DNA of 8,426 nucleotides from Erysipelotrichaceae bacterium (GTDB lineage: Bacteria; Bacillota_I; Bacilli_A; Erysipelotrichales; Erysipelotrichaceae), in contig DAIDML010000232.1 in the NCBI GenBank assembly GCA_027449005.1, forward strand, positions 1 through 8,426, in the 5' to 3' direction. A model generated the notes under the pieces. The model saw only the letters and a program-made list of their open reading frames with translations, searched no databases and was not told the DNA's origin. A program made the translations under genes and the position numbers. Positions 1 through 6,508 of the stretch are shown in pieces; positions within the stretch are counted from its first letter, which is position 1, and every line of letters begins with the position of its first letter.

Positions 1-168
1 GATAGCGCGGCTTACATCCAAGTGAAACAACACTACGAATACCATGAAGGACAAGACAGTCAAGTCATGCACTTTAGTTTAAGTGAACTCAGTTCAACTC
101 AAACGTCAAATCAAGGCATCATGAAACGTGTGTTTGAAAAAATGAAGAAAGCAGTAAAACCAAAATAA
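1..168 (+). CDS. C-terminal fragment of an unrecognised protein
   Basis: An open frame runs in from the left edge and stops at TAA 166-168, giving the last 55 residues of a protein whose start lies outside the window. The tail is hydrophilic, Ser/Thr/Gln-rich in the middle and strongly basic at the end (MKRVFEKMKKAVKPK). There is no membrane segment or motif I recognise, so no function is proposed. Only 13 nt separate its stop from the acetyltransferase ATG, and the ribosome binding site of that gene begins directly at this stop codon. The two are therefore probably cotranscribed. That the frame is coding is inferred from continuity to the edge, the tight spacing and ordinary codon use. Confidence 0.6.
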   Translation, partial: DSAAYIQVKQHYEYHEGQDSQVMHFSLSELSSTQTSNQGIMKRVFEKMKKAVKPK

Positions 169-181
169 AAGGGTGAACACC

Positions 182-757
182 ATGATTTATTCTAAACGAT
201 TGAATCTAAGTAATTGGTATGATTTTGAAACTTTATTTGAAAAACACAATGGGGTCAGAGGGGGATGTTGGTGTGCCTATTACTTAGGAAGACCGAAGGA
301 TTTTCGTTATGAAGAAAAAGACAAACATAAGCAAACCCATTTTGAACATATCCAAGCCTTTGGATCCACAGGCATTTTACTCTATGATGATGAAACACCC
401 ATTGGGTATGCTCAAGTTGCCCCATATCAGGTGATTGAGCGATTTGATGTGAGCAAAGACGATGTGAAACTACCACAGTCTTACTTGGATCAACGCCAAT
501 GGCGGATTTCCTGCATGTTCATTGATATAGACTATCGAAAACAGCATCTAGCCACACAGCTCTTTCTTGAAGCCTGTGAAACCATTGCCTATGAAGGTGG
601 TGGCTGGGTGGAAGTGTTTCCTTTTTTACATGAGGGGGGTAAAGATAAATTTGATTTCAATGGTTCTGTTTCATTTTATGCTTCTCATGGATTTGAAGAA
701 GTGAGTCGATTAGGGAAAAGTACATTACTCATGAGAAAGTATATTGAATCAAAGTAA
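182..757 (+). CDS. GNAT-family N-acetyltransferase
   Basis: Predicted cytoplasmic acetyl-CoA-dependent N-acetyltransferase of 191 aa; the substrate is unknown. A GGCWCAYY segment at residues 27-34 resembles a GNAT subgroup with a conserved GCWC motif near the N-terminus. The acetyl-CoA site is the strand ISCMFIDIDYR (109-119) followed by RKQHLA (119-124), and the C-terminal FYASHGF (165-171) is the usual GNAT FYxxxGF motif. The pyrophosphate loop is atypical: the family pattern Q/RxxGxG/A has His at the first Gly. An upstream in-frame GTG at 173 was passed over because it lies in the Shine-Dalgarno AAAGGGTG (167-174), which is correctly spaced for ATG 182. It probably forms an operon with the partial gene upstream. 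The family is secure; the reaction is not. Confidence 0.85.
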   Translation: MIYSKRLNLSNWYDFETLFEKHNGVRGGCWCAYYLGRPKDFRYEEKDKHKQTHFEHIQAFGSTGILLYDDETPIGYAQVAPYQVIERFDVSKDDVKLPQSYLDQRQWRISCMFIDIDYRKQHLATQLFLEACETIAYEGGGWVEVFPFLHEGGKDKFDFNGSVSFYASHGFEEVSRLGKSTLLMRKYIESK

Positions 758-836
758 ATGAGTTAAGGATAAATGAGATAGTTCAATGGATATCTAAATG
801 GTAGTATTCGTTAATCCTTCATATGATTTACTACAT

Positions 837-866
837 AAAAAAAACGAGTCAGTTTATGACTCGTTT
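837..866 (-). terminator. Intrinsic terminator of the dioxygenase gene, overlapping its stop codon
   Basis: A perfect 10-bp inverted repeat (842-851 against 857-866) with a 5-nt loop is followed on the minus strand by eight T residues (844-837). The upstream arm encodes the last codons of the dioxygenase (AAC GAG TCA) and the TAA stop (856-854) lies in the loop. The plus strand has only three T after the stem, so the element works mainly for minus-strand transcripts. The facing acetyltransferase gene has no obvious terminator of its own. Confidence 0.85.
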
Positions 867-1807
867 GTGGTATCCAAGGGTTTAATGTTTTTTTCAATGG
901 TTTTGCGATAAGGTTCTAAAACAGGAGCTAGTGATAGTTGTCTGCCTAACTCATCCAGTGATTCATCCACGGTGTAACCTGGATTATCGGTTGCAAACTC
1001 AAAGAGTAAGCGATTGTAGTCACGTACATACAAGCATTTGAAATAAAAGCGATCTACGATGGAAGAATTGGATAAGTTTAAGGCGTTAATCTTCGCATGC
1101 ATGGTCATGAGTTCTTCATCGTCCTTCACACGCCATGCGATGTGATGGACACTGCCTGTCCCTTGAAGTTCTGGTTTAGAAGGATCCATGGTCACAATGC
1201 ATCGTGTGTCAGCTCGATGTGTGTTTGAAATGTATAAGGTTGAATCATTATCACTCATAACCCGTTTAAAGTTAAGGATCCCAACAAGCCATTGATCAGC
1301 TTTTAGGGTGTTGTGCACATGAAGATGAACTTCTCCTAATCCTAAGATGGCATAGTTTTCTGGAATATCAGGATGCGTGTTGGGATGTTGAGATAATGAT
1401 TCCAATCCTTCTTGAGACATGAGTCGCAGTTTCACTCCATCAGGATCAGTGAAGTTAAAGCCAAAACACCCTAACTTTGAATCAATGGACTCACTGCGTA
1501 TATTAAAGGTTTTTAATCGCTCACGCCAAAAATGTAGGGCTTGCGTAGAGTTCACACGTAACCCTAAACGATAAATACTGTTAGAACCAGGTTGTCCTGG
1601 GTTCATGTCTGGATAATCAAAGAAGGTGATGCTACTACCCACAGAAGCGGCACTGTCGCCATAAAATAAATGATAAGCAAAAACATCATCTTGGTTAACC
1701 GACTTTTTTAGAACTTTGAGTCCTAATACTTTGGTGTAAAACCAAACGTTTTTTTGTATGTCTTTACTTAGACAACTGACATGATGAAGTCCTTCAATGG
1801 GATTCAT
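854..1807 (-). CDS. VOC-family ring-cleaving dioxygenase, MhqO/MhqA-like
   Basis: A 317-aa protein of two glyoxalase/bleomycin-resistance (VOC) modules, the usual length for the MhqO/MhqA/MhqE group of putative extradiol dioxygenases. Module 1 spans about residues 4-130 (GLHHVSC at 6-12, FTDPDGVKLRLM at 119-130). Module 2 spans about 155-275. Candidate metal ligands are His8/His9, His221/His222 (HHIAWRV) and Glu270 (LLFEFATD). The tail NPGYTVDESLDELG (275-288) matches the conserved end of this group. In Bacillus subtilis, relatives are induced by quinones and catechols through MhqR and help detoxify them; that role here is inference. The ATG at 1807 follows AGAGGTG at good spacing. It lies 56 nt downstream of the 114-aa gene, beyond that gene's terminator, and has a possible promoter of its own. 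Confidence 0.88.
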   Translation of the reverse strand: MNPIEGLHHVSCLSKDIQKNVWFYTKVLGLKVLKKSVNQDDVFAYHLFYGDSAASVGSSITFFDYPDMNPGQPGSNSIYRLGLRVNSTQALHFWRERLKTFNIRSESIDSKLGCFGFNFTDPDGVKLRLMSQEGLESLSQHPNTHPDIPENYAILGLGEVHLHVHNTLKADQWLVGILNFKRVMSDNDSTLYISNTHRADTRCIVTMDPSKPELQGTGSVHHIAWRVKDDEELMTMHAKINALNLSNSSIVDRFYFKCLYVRDYNRLLFEFATDNPGYTVDESLDELGRQLSLAPVLEPYRKTIEKNIKPLDTTNES

Positions 1808-1831
1808 TCTAACACCTCTTCTCTCTCTACA

Positions 1832-1860
1832 ACTATAAAAAGAAGCAGAAAAGGATGCAA
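1832..1860 (-). promoter_or_regulatory. Possible promoter for the dioxygenase gene
   Basis: On the minus strand TATAGT (1837-1832) lies 17 bp downstream of TTGCAT (1860-1855). The -10 differs from consensus at one base and is identical to the rib promoter -10; the -35 keeps only the TTG. The -35 box falls inside the downstream arm region of the preceding terminator hairpin, so termination and initiation signals overlap. It would give a very short leader carrying the AGAGGTG site. The alternative is readthrough from the DUF1576 transcript. Confidence 0.4.
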
Positions 1861-1876
1861 GATTTATGCATCCTTT
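1841..1876 (-). terminator. Intrinsic terminator of the DUF1576 operon, overlapping the 114-aa gene's stop
   Basis: A perfect 10-bp stem (1850-1859 against 1867-1876) with a 7-nt loop. In minus-strand RNA the upstream arm covers the final codons of the 114-aa gene (AAG GAT GCA) and the loop contains its TAA. The downstream run is T-rich but broken (TTTTCTGCTTCTTTTT), so termination may be incomplete. Confidence 0.72.
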
Positions 1877-2208
1877 CGAGTAATTTTTAAAGTTAAAGTA
1901 TTGTCTTCAACACTTGCGCTCGCATCATCAATCATGCGCGCAACCACATACAAGTTATCATCACTTTTACTTTCACCAAGTAAACTCCAATAATACTCTT
2001 CCATTTCCATTTGACGAGGAAGATTAAGAATTTCGAGTAAATCCGCAAGTTCTTGATCATTAAAAGGGGAAGGTGTCACAGAAAATGTGAGGATGGTGAC
2101 TTCACGTCTAAAGCGAAGATCACTTTTTAAATGACCTGCTTTTGGATGAGTTAATATACTCATGATTTCATTGGCGATTTTAATGTTTTTCATACAACGT
2201 GTTTTCAT
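1864..2208 (-). CDS. Unrecognised 114-aa soluble protein coupled to the DUF1576 gene
   Basis: I do not recognise this family. The protein is 114 aa with no signal peptide or membrane segment. It has a basic N-terminal part (to about residue 35), an acidic helical-looking centre (NDQELADLLEIL, MEMEEYYWSLLGES) and an alternating, strand-like C-terminal stretch (DNTLTLKITRK). Its ATG overlaps the TGA of the membrane-protein gene as ATGA, and a GGAG site lies 8 nt upstream, so the pair is translationally coupled. A later in-frame ATG (2193) has no ribosome binding site and was rejected. A cytoplasmic partner or regulator of the membrane protein is plausible from position only. The gene ends in the loop of its own terminator hairpin. 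Confidence 0.8.
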   Translation of the reverse strand: MKTRCMKNIKIANEIMSILTHPKAGHLKSDLRFRREVTILTFSVTPSPFNDQELADLLEILNLPRQMEMEEYYWSLLGESKSDDNLYVVARMIDDASASVEDNTLTLKITRKDA

Positions 2209-3470
2209 GATGTTTTCTCCTTTTGAACTAGGCTAATGAGGATGATGAGAAAGCCTGCACCAAGTCCCCCCGCAAAACCATTACTGTATAAGTTAAGTCC
2301 ACTATAAAACATTCCCACATGATTCACAATAAAGATGTGAAGAAAACCAGCGACCATTCCCCAACCAAATCCATACACTCCAGCAATTGGAGCAAGGGTG
2401 GTCGCAAACAGTATGAAAAGAATGGATGTGGTGGAGGATAAAGGGAGTCCTGTGAGTACTGTGCTGATGATCGCACCAAGGATGACAGGGAAAATATTCT
2501 TTGGATGTTTACCAAAGGCTCCAAATCCAATGATGGTAAAGATGCCAGAAAGTGTAAGTCCGTTGAGAACACCCCCTAACATAAAGACAAGCACTGTACT
2601 CATGACACCCACAAGAGCCATGTTCAGATGAGTAGCGTGAAAGCCTCCTAAGACCACAAAGTCTGAAATGGCACGTCCAGAGGATTTGAAGATACCTATA
2701 AGATGATTGAAAGGATTCTCTTCAAAGAGTAAACCAATGATGAAGAAGAAGAGGATAGAAACAACGGTTAGGATAAGCAGTCTTACATCGTGTTGCTCAT
2801 AAATGATGCGGACACGTACCGCTTCAAATCCTAATCGACGAGCAATCGCATCATAAAGAATGGCGATGAGCCCACCTGTAAATCCAACGTTGTAGAGGTT
2901 AAACCCATCATGGAATTTCAAATAGTGACGTCCTAAAGGTGTGACAAGAAATCCTAAGACAATTCCTACAACACTTCCTAGAACGATGGTGAACACGGAA
3001 GTGATTCCATAGCCAAACATCACATGTGAAATGATCGGTCCTACCGTTCCTGCGATGATACTGATGAGCACAACGGCTTTAAAATCAAGATTCATGTATT
3101 TCGCATACAAAAATCCACCAAGATAAATAGGAAGGAGATTAACCGTATTCATACCTAAAAAACTAAACCCATAGACGGTGAAGATAGCTGCATACAACAG
3201 TCCTGAGAGTTGCATCTTCAAGACTAGTAGAAGTAAAACATTGATGATTAAGACCACAGCAGCATTGAGCAAGGCTGCACTGGCACCAAACGCTTCTACA
3301 TAATCGGTTAATAGAAGAGCAGGGGATAGATTAAGCTGAATGAATGAAGACCACATGGTTGGGTCCTGATATGAAAAGGCAATGATGAGGGTTAAAGCCG
3401 CCCATACAAAGAGCAATGATAAGCGAGCTTGTGATGACCATGGTTTGGTCAGGTTTTTTGGTAAACTCAT
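2205..3470 (-). CDS. DUF1576-like polytopic membrane protein, probable transporter
   Basis: A 421-aa integral membrane protein with roughly 12-14 hydrophobic segments (for example 17-33, 67-86, 131-149, 155-177, 230-248, 347-364, 397-414). It resembles the DUF1576 family of Bacillota membrane proteins, which has no assigned function. There is no signal peptide or soluble domain. The two halves are related: residues 96-118 align with 310-332 (IFTxxGFxxxGxxxxNxxPxxLG), and 189-201 with 391-403 (GxNLYxxGFxGGL). Such duplication is typical of transporters and channels with pseudo-twofold symmetry, so small-solute transport is a reasonable inference, though the substrate is unknown. ATG 3470 follows AAGGAG at 7 nt. 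It begins a two-gene operon with its own extended -10 promoter and shares the ATGA overlap with the next gene. Confidence 0.85.
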   Translation of the reverse strand: MSLPKNLTKPWSSQARLSLLFVWAALTLIIAFSYQDPTMWSSFIQLNLSPALLLTDYVEAFGASAALLNAAVVLIINVLLLLVLKMQLSGLLYAAIFTVYGFSFLGMNTVNLLPIYLGGFLYAKYMNLDFKAVVLISIIAGTVGPIISHVMFGYGITSVFTIVLGSVVGIVLGFLVTPLGRHYLKFHDGFNLYNVGFTGGLIAILYDAIARRLGFEAVRVRIIYEQHDVRLLILTVVSILFFFIIGLLFEENPFNHLIGIFKSSGRAISDFVVLGGFHATHLNMALVGVMSTVLVFMLGGVLNGLTLSGIFTIIGFGAFGKHPKNIFPVILGAIISTVLTGLPLSSTTSILFILFATTLAPIAGVYGFGWGMVAGFLHIFIVNHVGMFYSGLNLYSNGFAGGLGAGFLIILISLVQKEKTS

Positions 3471-3494
3471 AGGTGTTCTCCTTAATCGTGTATC

Positions 3495-3503
3495 ATTATA
3501 CCA
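3495..3503 (-). promoter_or_regulatory. Extended -10 promoter for the DUF1576 operon
   Basis: The minus strand reads TTTGGTATAAT: a perfect TATAAT (3500-3495) preceded by TGG (3503-3501), an extended -10 motif. No good -35 lies 16-18 bp upstream. It is located between the HAD gene's terminator and the DUF1576 start, about 25 bp ahead of the ATG, leaving a short leader with AAGGAG. Confidence 0.65.
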
Positions 3504-3545
3504 AAGAAACCGCTCTCATATCTATGTGAATATTTTATCAGGGTA

Positions 3546-3571
3546 TAAGAAAACCTTCTTACGAAGGTTTT
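3546..3571 (-). terminator. Intrinsic terminator of the rib-HAD operon, overlapping the HAD stop
   Basis: A 9-bp perfect stem (3550-3558 against 3563-3571) closed by the tetraloop GTAA on the minus strand, which is GUAA in RNA and so a GNRA-class loop. The TAA of the HAD gene (3561-3559) sits in this loop and the upstream arm encodes its final residues. The following T run is short (TTTTCTTAT), so strength is uncertain. Confidence 0.7.
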
Positions 3572-4212
3572 ACAAGCAGTTCATGAATTGAATTAATTGT
3601 TTCATCAAAGAAAATTCCGTCTTTTTCAAGCGTTCCATAACCGTATTTTGCCCAAATACTAGGTGCATTGATGCTTTGTGCAGCTAAAGCGTCATCTTTT
3701 TTATCTCCAATCACAACCACTTTACCATTTAGGGATAATTGTGGAAGAATCTTATGTTTTTCAAGATAATCATAATCTTGTGCACAAACAACATTTTGAA
3801 ACTTTAAAAGTAAAGGATGTTGGGCAACAGCAATATCAACATAGTAACGACGAGCGTTCGTCAAGAGTACACAGTGTTTCCCTTCTTGAAGTAATGTGGA
3901 TATAACTGATTCAGCATCTTGATACCATTGTGTCTGCGTTGCAGATAACTCATCTGACATAAATTGAGAATACAAAGAACTTAGCCCAGCTCGCTCACTT
4001 TCTGGTGTATTAGGAAGCAATGTTTGCCATGTGACTATAGGATTATGTCCAATCACAGAAGTGATAGTATCATCACTCCACAGCTCATTAAGATAGCCAC
4101 GTTCAATTGCGACAGCACCAATCTTTTTAAATACATTGAGTGCATGCGGTTGCGAATCAAAGAGTGTACCATCATAATCAAAAACAAAGGTATCAAATGA
4201 TTTATAGAGCAT
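3559..4212 (-). CDS. HAD-superfamily phosphatase, candidate riboflavin-pathway phosphatase
   Basis: A 217-aa cytoplasmic HAD hydrolase. Motif I is [10 protein letters not shown] (11-20) with nucleophile Asp12 and acid/base Asp14. Motif II is LLTNA with Thr118. Motif III is Lys152 or Lys154, and motif IV is GDKKDD with Asp170 and Asp174. An alpha-helical cap lies between motif I and about residue 95, as in subfamily I phosphatases. Its ATG overlaps the end of ribH by 11 nt and no Shine-Dalgarno is visible, so translation is probably coupled to ribH. Riboflavin synthesis needs removal of phosphate from 5-amino-6-(5-phosphoribitylamino)uracil, a step done in other bacteria by HAD enzymes (YcsE, YwtE and YitU in Bacillus; YigB and YbjI in E. 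coli). Being last in this operon makes that the best guess. FMN or another sugar phosphate is possible. Confidence 0.85.
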   Translation of the reverse strand: MLYKSFDTFVFDYDGTLFDSQPHALNVFKKIGAVAIERGYLNELWSDDTITSVIGHNPIVTWQTLLPNTPESERAGLSSLYSQFMSDELSATQTQWYQDAESVISTLLQEGKHCVLLTNARRYYVDIAVAQHPLLLKFQNVVCAQDYDYLEKHKILPQLSLNGKVVVIGDKKDDALAAQSINAPSIWAKYGYGTLEKDGIFFDETINSIHELLVKPS

Positions 4213-4663
4213 TGATTAGATTGACCATTTCAATTGCTGTCATGGCCGCTTCAAATCCTTTGTTACCTGCTTTAGTTCCTGCACGCTCAATCGCTTGTTC
4301 AATCGTATCAGTGGTTAAAACACCAAAGATCACTGGAACTTGAGATTCTAATCCAACGTGAGCAACTCCTTTTGAAACCTCAGAAGCCACATAATCAAAG
4401 TGGGGTGTTGATCCACGGATAACAGCTCCTAAGCAAATAACACTAGCATATTTATTGGAATGGGCAAGCTTTGAAGCAATCAGTGGAATTTCAAATGCTC
4501 CTGGAACCCATACCAAATCGATGTTTGCTTCTTCAACGCCATGTCGAAGCAAAGCATCTTTTGCCCCTTCGTATAGTTTTGATCCAATGAATTCATTAAA
4601 GCGACCTAACACAATCGCGAAGCGTCCTTGTGGGGATGTAAGATGTCCTTGAATAATTGCCAT
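4202..4663 (-). CDS. ribH: 6,7-dimethyl-8-ribityllumazine synthase
   Basis: Condenses 5-amino-6-ribitylaminouracil with 3,4-dihydroxy-2-butanone 4-phosphate to give lumazine, the penultimate step of riboflavin synthesis. At 153 aa it has the standard family length. Landmarks are the substrate-stacking RFNEFI (21-26), [10 protein letters not shown] (52-61), the signature [14 protein letters not shown] (79-92) with catalytic His88, and Arg127 in [12 protein letters not shown]. The protein typically forms a hollow 60-subunit shell in Bacillus, sometimes around riboflavin synthase. It starts 2 nt after the ribBA stop, with a GGAGG site lying inside the end of ribBA 10 nt upstream. The end overlaps the HAD gene. 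Confidence 0.97.
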   Translation of the reverse strand: MAIIQGHLTSPQGRFAIVLGRFNEFIGSKLYEGAKDALLRHGVEEANIDLVWVPGAFEIPLIASKLAHSNKYASVICLGAVIRGSTPHFDYVASEVSKGVAHVGLESQVPVIFGVLTTDTIEQAIERAGTKAGNKGFEAAMTAIEMVNLINAL

Positions 4664-4665
4664 GT

Positions 4666-5874
4666 TTATTTTTCCTCCGTTTCAAATTGTAACATGTGTC
4701 CTAATTTTGATTTTTTTGTTTTTAAGTAATTCTCATTTGATTCATTATGATTGAGTTGAATTGGAACTCGATCCACAATCTCAATACCATAACCTGCTAA
4801 TCCAACCATTTTTCGTGGATTGTTTGTCATAAGGATAAGTTTCTTTACGCCTAGATCACTTAAGATTTGTGCTCCAATGCCATAATCACGCATGTCAGCA
4901 CCGAATCCTAAAGCAAGGTTAGCTTCAACTGTATCCAATCCTTGATCTTGAAGATGGTAGGCTTTGATTTTGTTGATGAGACCAATACCGCGTCCTTCTT
5001 GACGCATATACAATAAGATACCACGAGCTTCTTCTGCAATTTTCTTCATTGCTGCATCGTATTGTTGACCACAGTCACAACGCAGTGAACCAAAGGCATC
5101 TCCGGTTAAACATTCAGAATGAACACGAATTAATACAGGTTCACCATTATAGACATCACCTTTGACCAAAGCCACATGATGTTCTTTTGTGATAAGGTTT
5201 TCAAATCCAATCATTTCAAACTCACCATAGCGTGTTGGAAGCTTTGCGCTTGCGGCACGACTAACTAAGTTTTCATTTTTTCTGCGATAGGCAATAAGAT
5301 CCACAATTTTTATGAGTTTCAATTGATGCTTCTCACAAAATGTCACTAAATCATCACGTCGTGCCATTGTGCCATCATCATTCATGATTTCACAGATGAC
5401 CCCTGCAGGTTGTAACCCAGCAAGTTTCGCAAGATCGACTGCGGATTCGGTGTGTCCTGCACGTTTTAAGACTCCTCCACGAACAGAGCGTAGTGGGAAG
5501 ATATGCCCTGGTCGTTTAAAGTCATTAGGCGTTGAGGTAGGATCCATTAACTGTTTGATGGTTAAGGCACGCTCGAATGCAGAAATTCCAGTTGTGCATG
5601 CATTTGAATCAACAGAAACAGTGAATGCTGTTTGATAGGTGTCAGTATTTTGTTCAACCATCATATTAAGTCCAAGTTGAGATAAACGCATTTCTTCCAT
5701 TGGCATGCATATTAAGCCACGACCATAAGTTGCCATGAAATTAATGGCTTCTGGAGTGACTTCTGAGGCTGCCATAAGTAAGTCGCCTTCATTTTCCCGA
5801 TCTTCATCATCCACAACGACAACCATTTTGCCGGCCTGAATGTCGGCTATTGCTTCTTCTATCGTATTAAACAT
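4666..5874 (-). CDS. ribBA: Bifunctional DHBP synthase / GTP cyclohydrolase II
   Basis: A 402-aa fusion that supplies both riboflavin precursors. The N-terminal part (about 1-200) makes 3,4-dihydroxy-2-butanone 4-phosphate from ribulose 5-phosphate, with the acidic metal/substrate motif [10 protein letters not shown] (22-31), RPGHIFPL (121-128), His141 in [12 protein letters not shown], and [15 protein letters not shown] (162-176). The C-terminal part (about 205-400) is GTP cyclohydrolase II, with zinc ligands Cys255, Cys266 and Cys268, [10 protein letters not shown] (290-299), and TNNPRKM (350-356). No key residue appears missing in either half. An ATG at 5901 is in frame but lies inside ribE without a ribosome site. 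ATG 5874 has AAAGGA at about 6 nt and gives the expected MFNTIEEAI start. The gap to ribE is 10 nt. Confidence 0.97.
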   Translation of the reverse strand: MFNTIEEAIADIQAGKMVVVVDDEDRENEGDLLMAASEVTPEAINFMATYGRGLICMPMEEMRLSQLGLNMMVEQNTDTYQTAFTVSVDSNACTTGISAFERALTIKQLMDPTSTPNDFKRPGHIFPLRSVRGGVLKRAGHTESAVDLAKLAGLQPAGVICEIMNDDGTMARRDDLVTFCEKHQLKLIKIVDLIAYRRKNENLVSRAASAKLPTRYGEFEMIGFENLITKEHHVALVKGDVYNGEPVLIRVHSECLTGDAFGSLRCDCGQQYDAAMKKIAEEARGILLYMRQEGRGIGLINKIKAYHLQDQGLDTVEANLALGFGADMRDYGIGAQILSDLGVKKLILMTNNPRKMVGLAGYGIEIVDRVPIQLNHNESNENYLKTKKSKLGHMLQFETEEK

Positions 5875-5884
5875 AATGTTCCTT

Positions 5885-6508
5885 TCAGGTGATATACCCA
5901 TGTTTTTTTAAGAAGTCTTCATCAAGTGTGGAAGACTGTAGACTTGGTTTGATTAACATATCAAGTTCAATATTGACATGTGAATACAAGGGTTCATCAA
6001 GTAAAGTAGTCCAAGATGAAGTCGTTGGAATGATTGAGACCACACAACCTTGATTCGTTACTTCTTGAATTGTTAGTGAAACACCATTAATGGCGATTGA
6101 ACCTTTAGATAGTAAACCTTTTTTAAGTGTAGATGGGACTTCAATGTGAATGCGAGTGGCAAGTCCTTCTTTGGTTCTTGAAATGATTTTTCCAACTCCA
6201 TCCACATGACCACTGACAAAGTGACCACCAAATCGTCCATCAGCACGCATAGCACGTTCTAGATGAACTTTTTGCTGAAGCTTGACTGACTTAAATATCG
6301 ATGTATTAACTGTATCTGATACCACATCCACATCAAAGTCATGTTTTCCGATGTGGGTTACTGTTAAGCACACCCCATGAGTAGCAATAGAGTCACCAAG
6401 TTTCATGTCTTCAAGAATCATTTGAGCTTGTATGGTTAAACTTAATCCTTTGGAATGACGTTGAACTCTCTTAATCGTTCCTAACTCTTCGATAAGTCCT
6501 GTAAACAT
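5885..6508 (-). CDS. ribE: Riboflavin synthase alpha subunit
   Basis: Dismutates two molecules of 6,7-dimethyl-8-ribityllumazine into riboflavin and 5-amino-6-ribitylaminouracil. The 207-aa protein has two lumazine-binding barrels: 1-95, starting with the invariant [10 protein letters not shown] and including [14 protein letters not shown] (38-51), and 97-185, with [11 protein letters not shown] (94-104) and [13 protein letters not shown] (135-147). A C-terminal trimerisation helix follows. Likely active-site residues, by comparison with the E. coli enzyme, are His101, Lys136 and Ser144. The IPxTxxxTTL motif reads [10 protein letters not shown] (160-169). ATG 6508 overlaps the ribD stop by one base (TAATG) and is preceded by AAAGGTGGTG within ribD, which indicates coupled translation. 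The name ribE follows Bacillus usage for this subunit; E. coli calls it ribC. Confidence 0.96.
   Translation of the reverse strand: MFTGLIEELGTIKRVQRHSKGLSLTIQAQMILEDMKLGDSIATHGVCLTVTHIGKHDFDVDVVSDTVNTSIFKSVKLQQKVHLERAMRADGRFGGHFVSGHVDGVGKIISRTKEGLATRIHIEVPSTLKKGLLSKGSIAINGVSLTIQEVTNQGCVVSIIPTTSSWTTLLDEPLYSHVNIELDMLIKPSLQSSTLDEDFLKKHGYIT

Noticed and set aside
173..181. GTG start for the acetyltransferase
   Set aside because: It overlaps the Shine-Dalgarno AAAGGGTG that is properly spaced for ATG 182.
1781..1993. Plus-strand open frame of 70 codons
   Set aside because: It is antisense to the dioxygenase start and the 114-aa gene, has no ribosome site, and runs through a terminator hairpin.
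5875..5901. Upstream ATG extending RibBA by nine residues
   Set aside because: It lies inside ribE with no ribosome site, while ATG 5874 has AAAGGA and gives the expected N-terminus.
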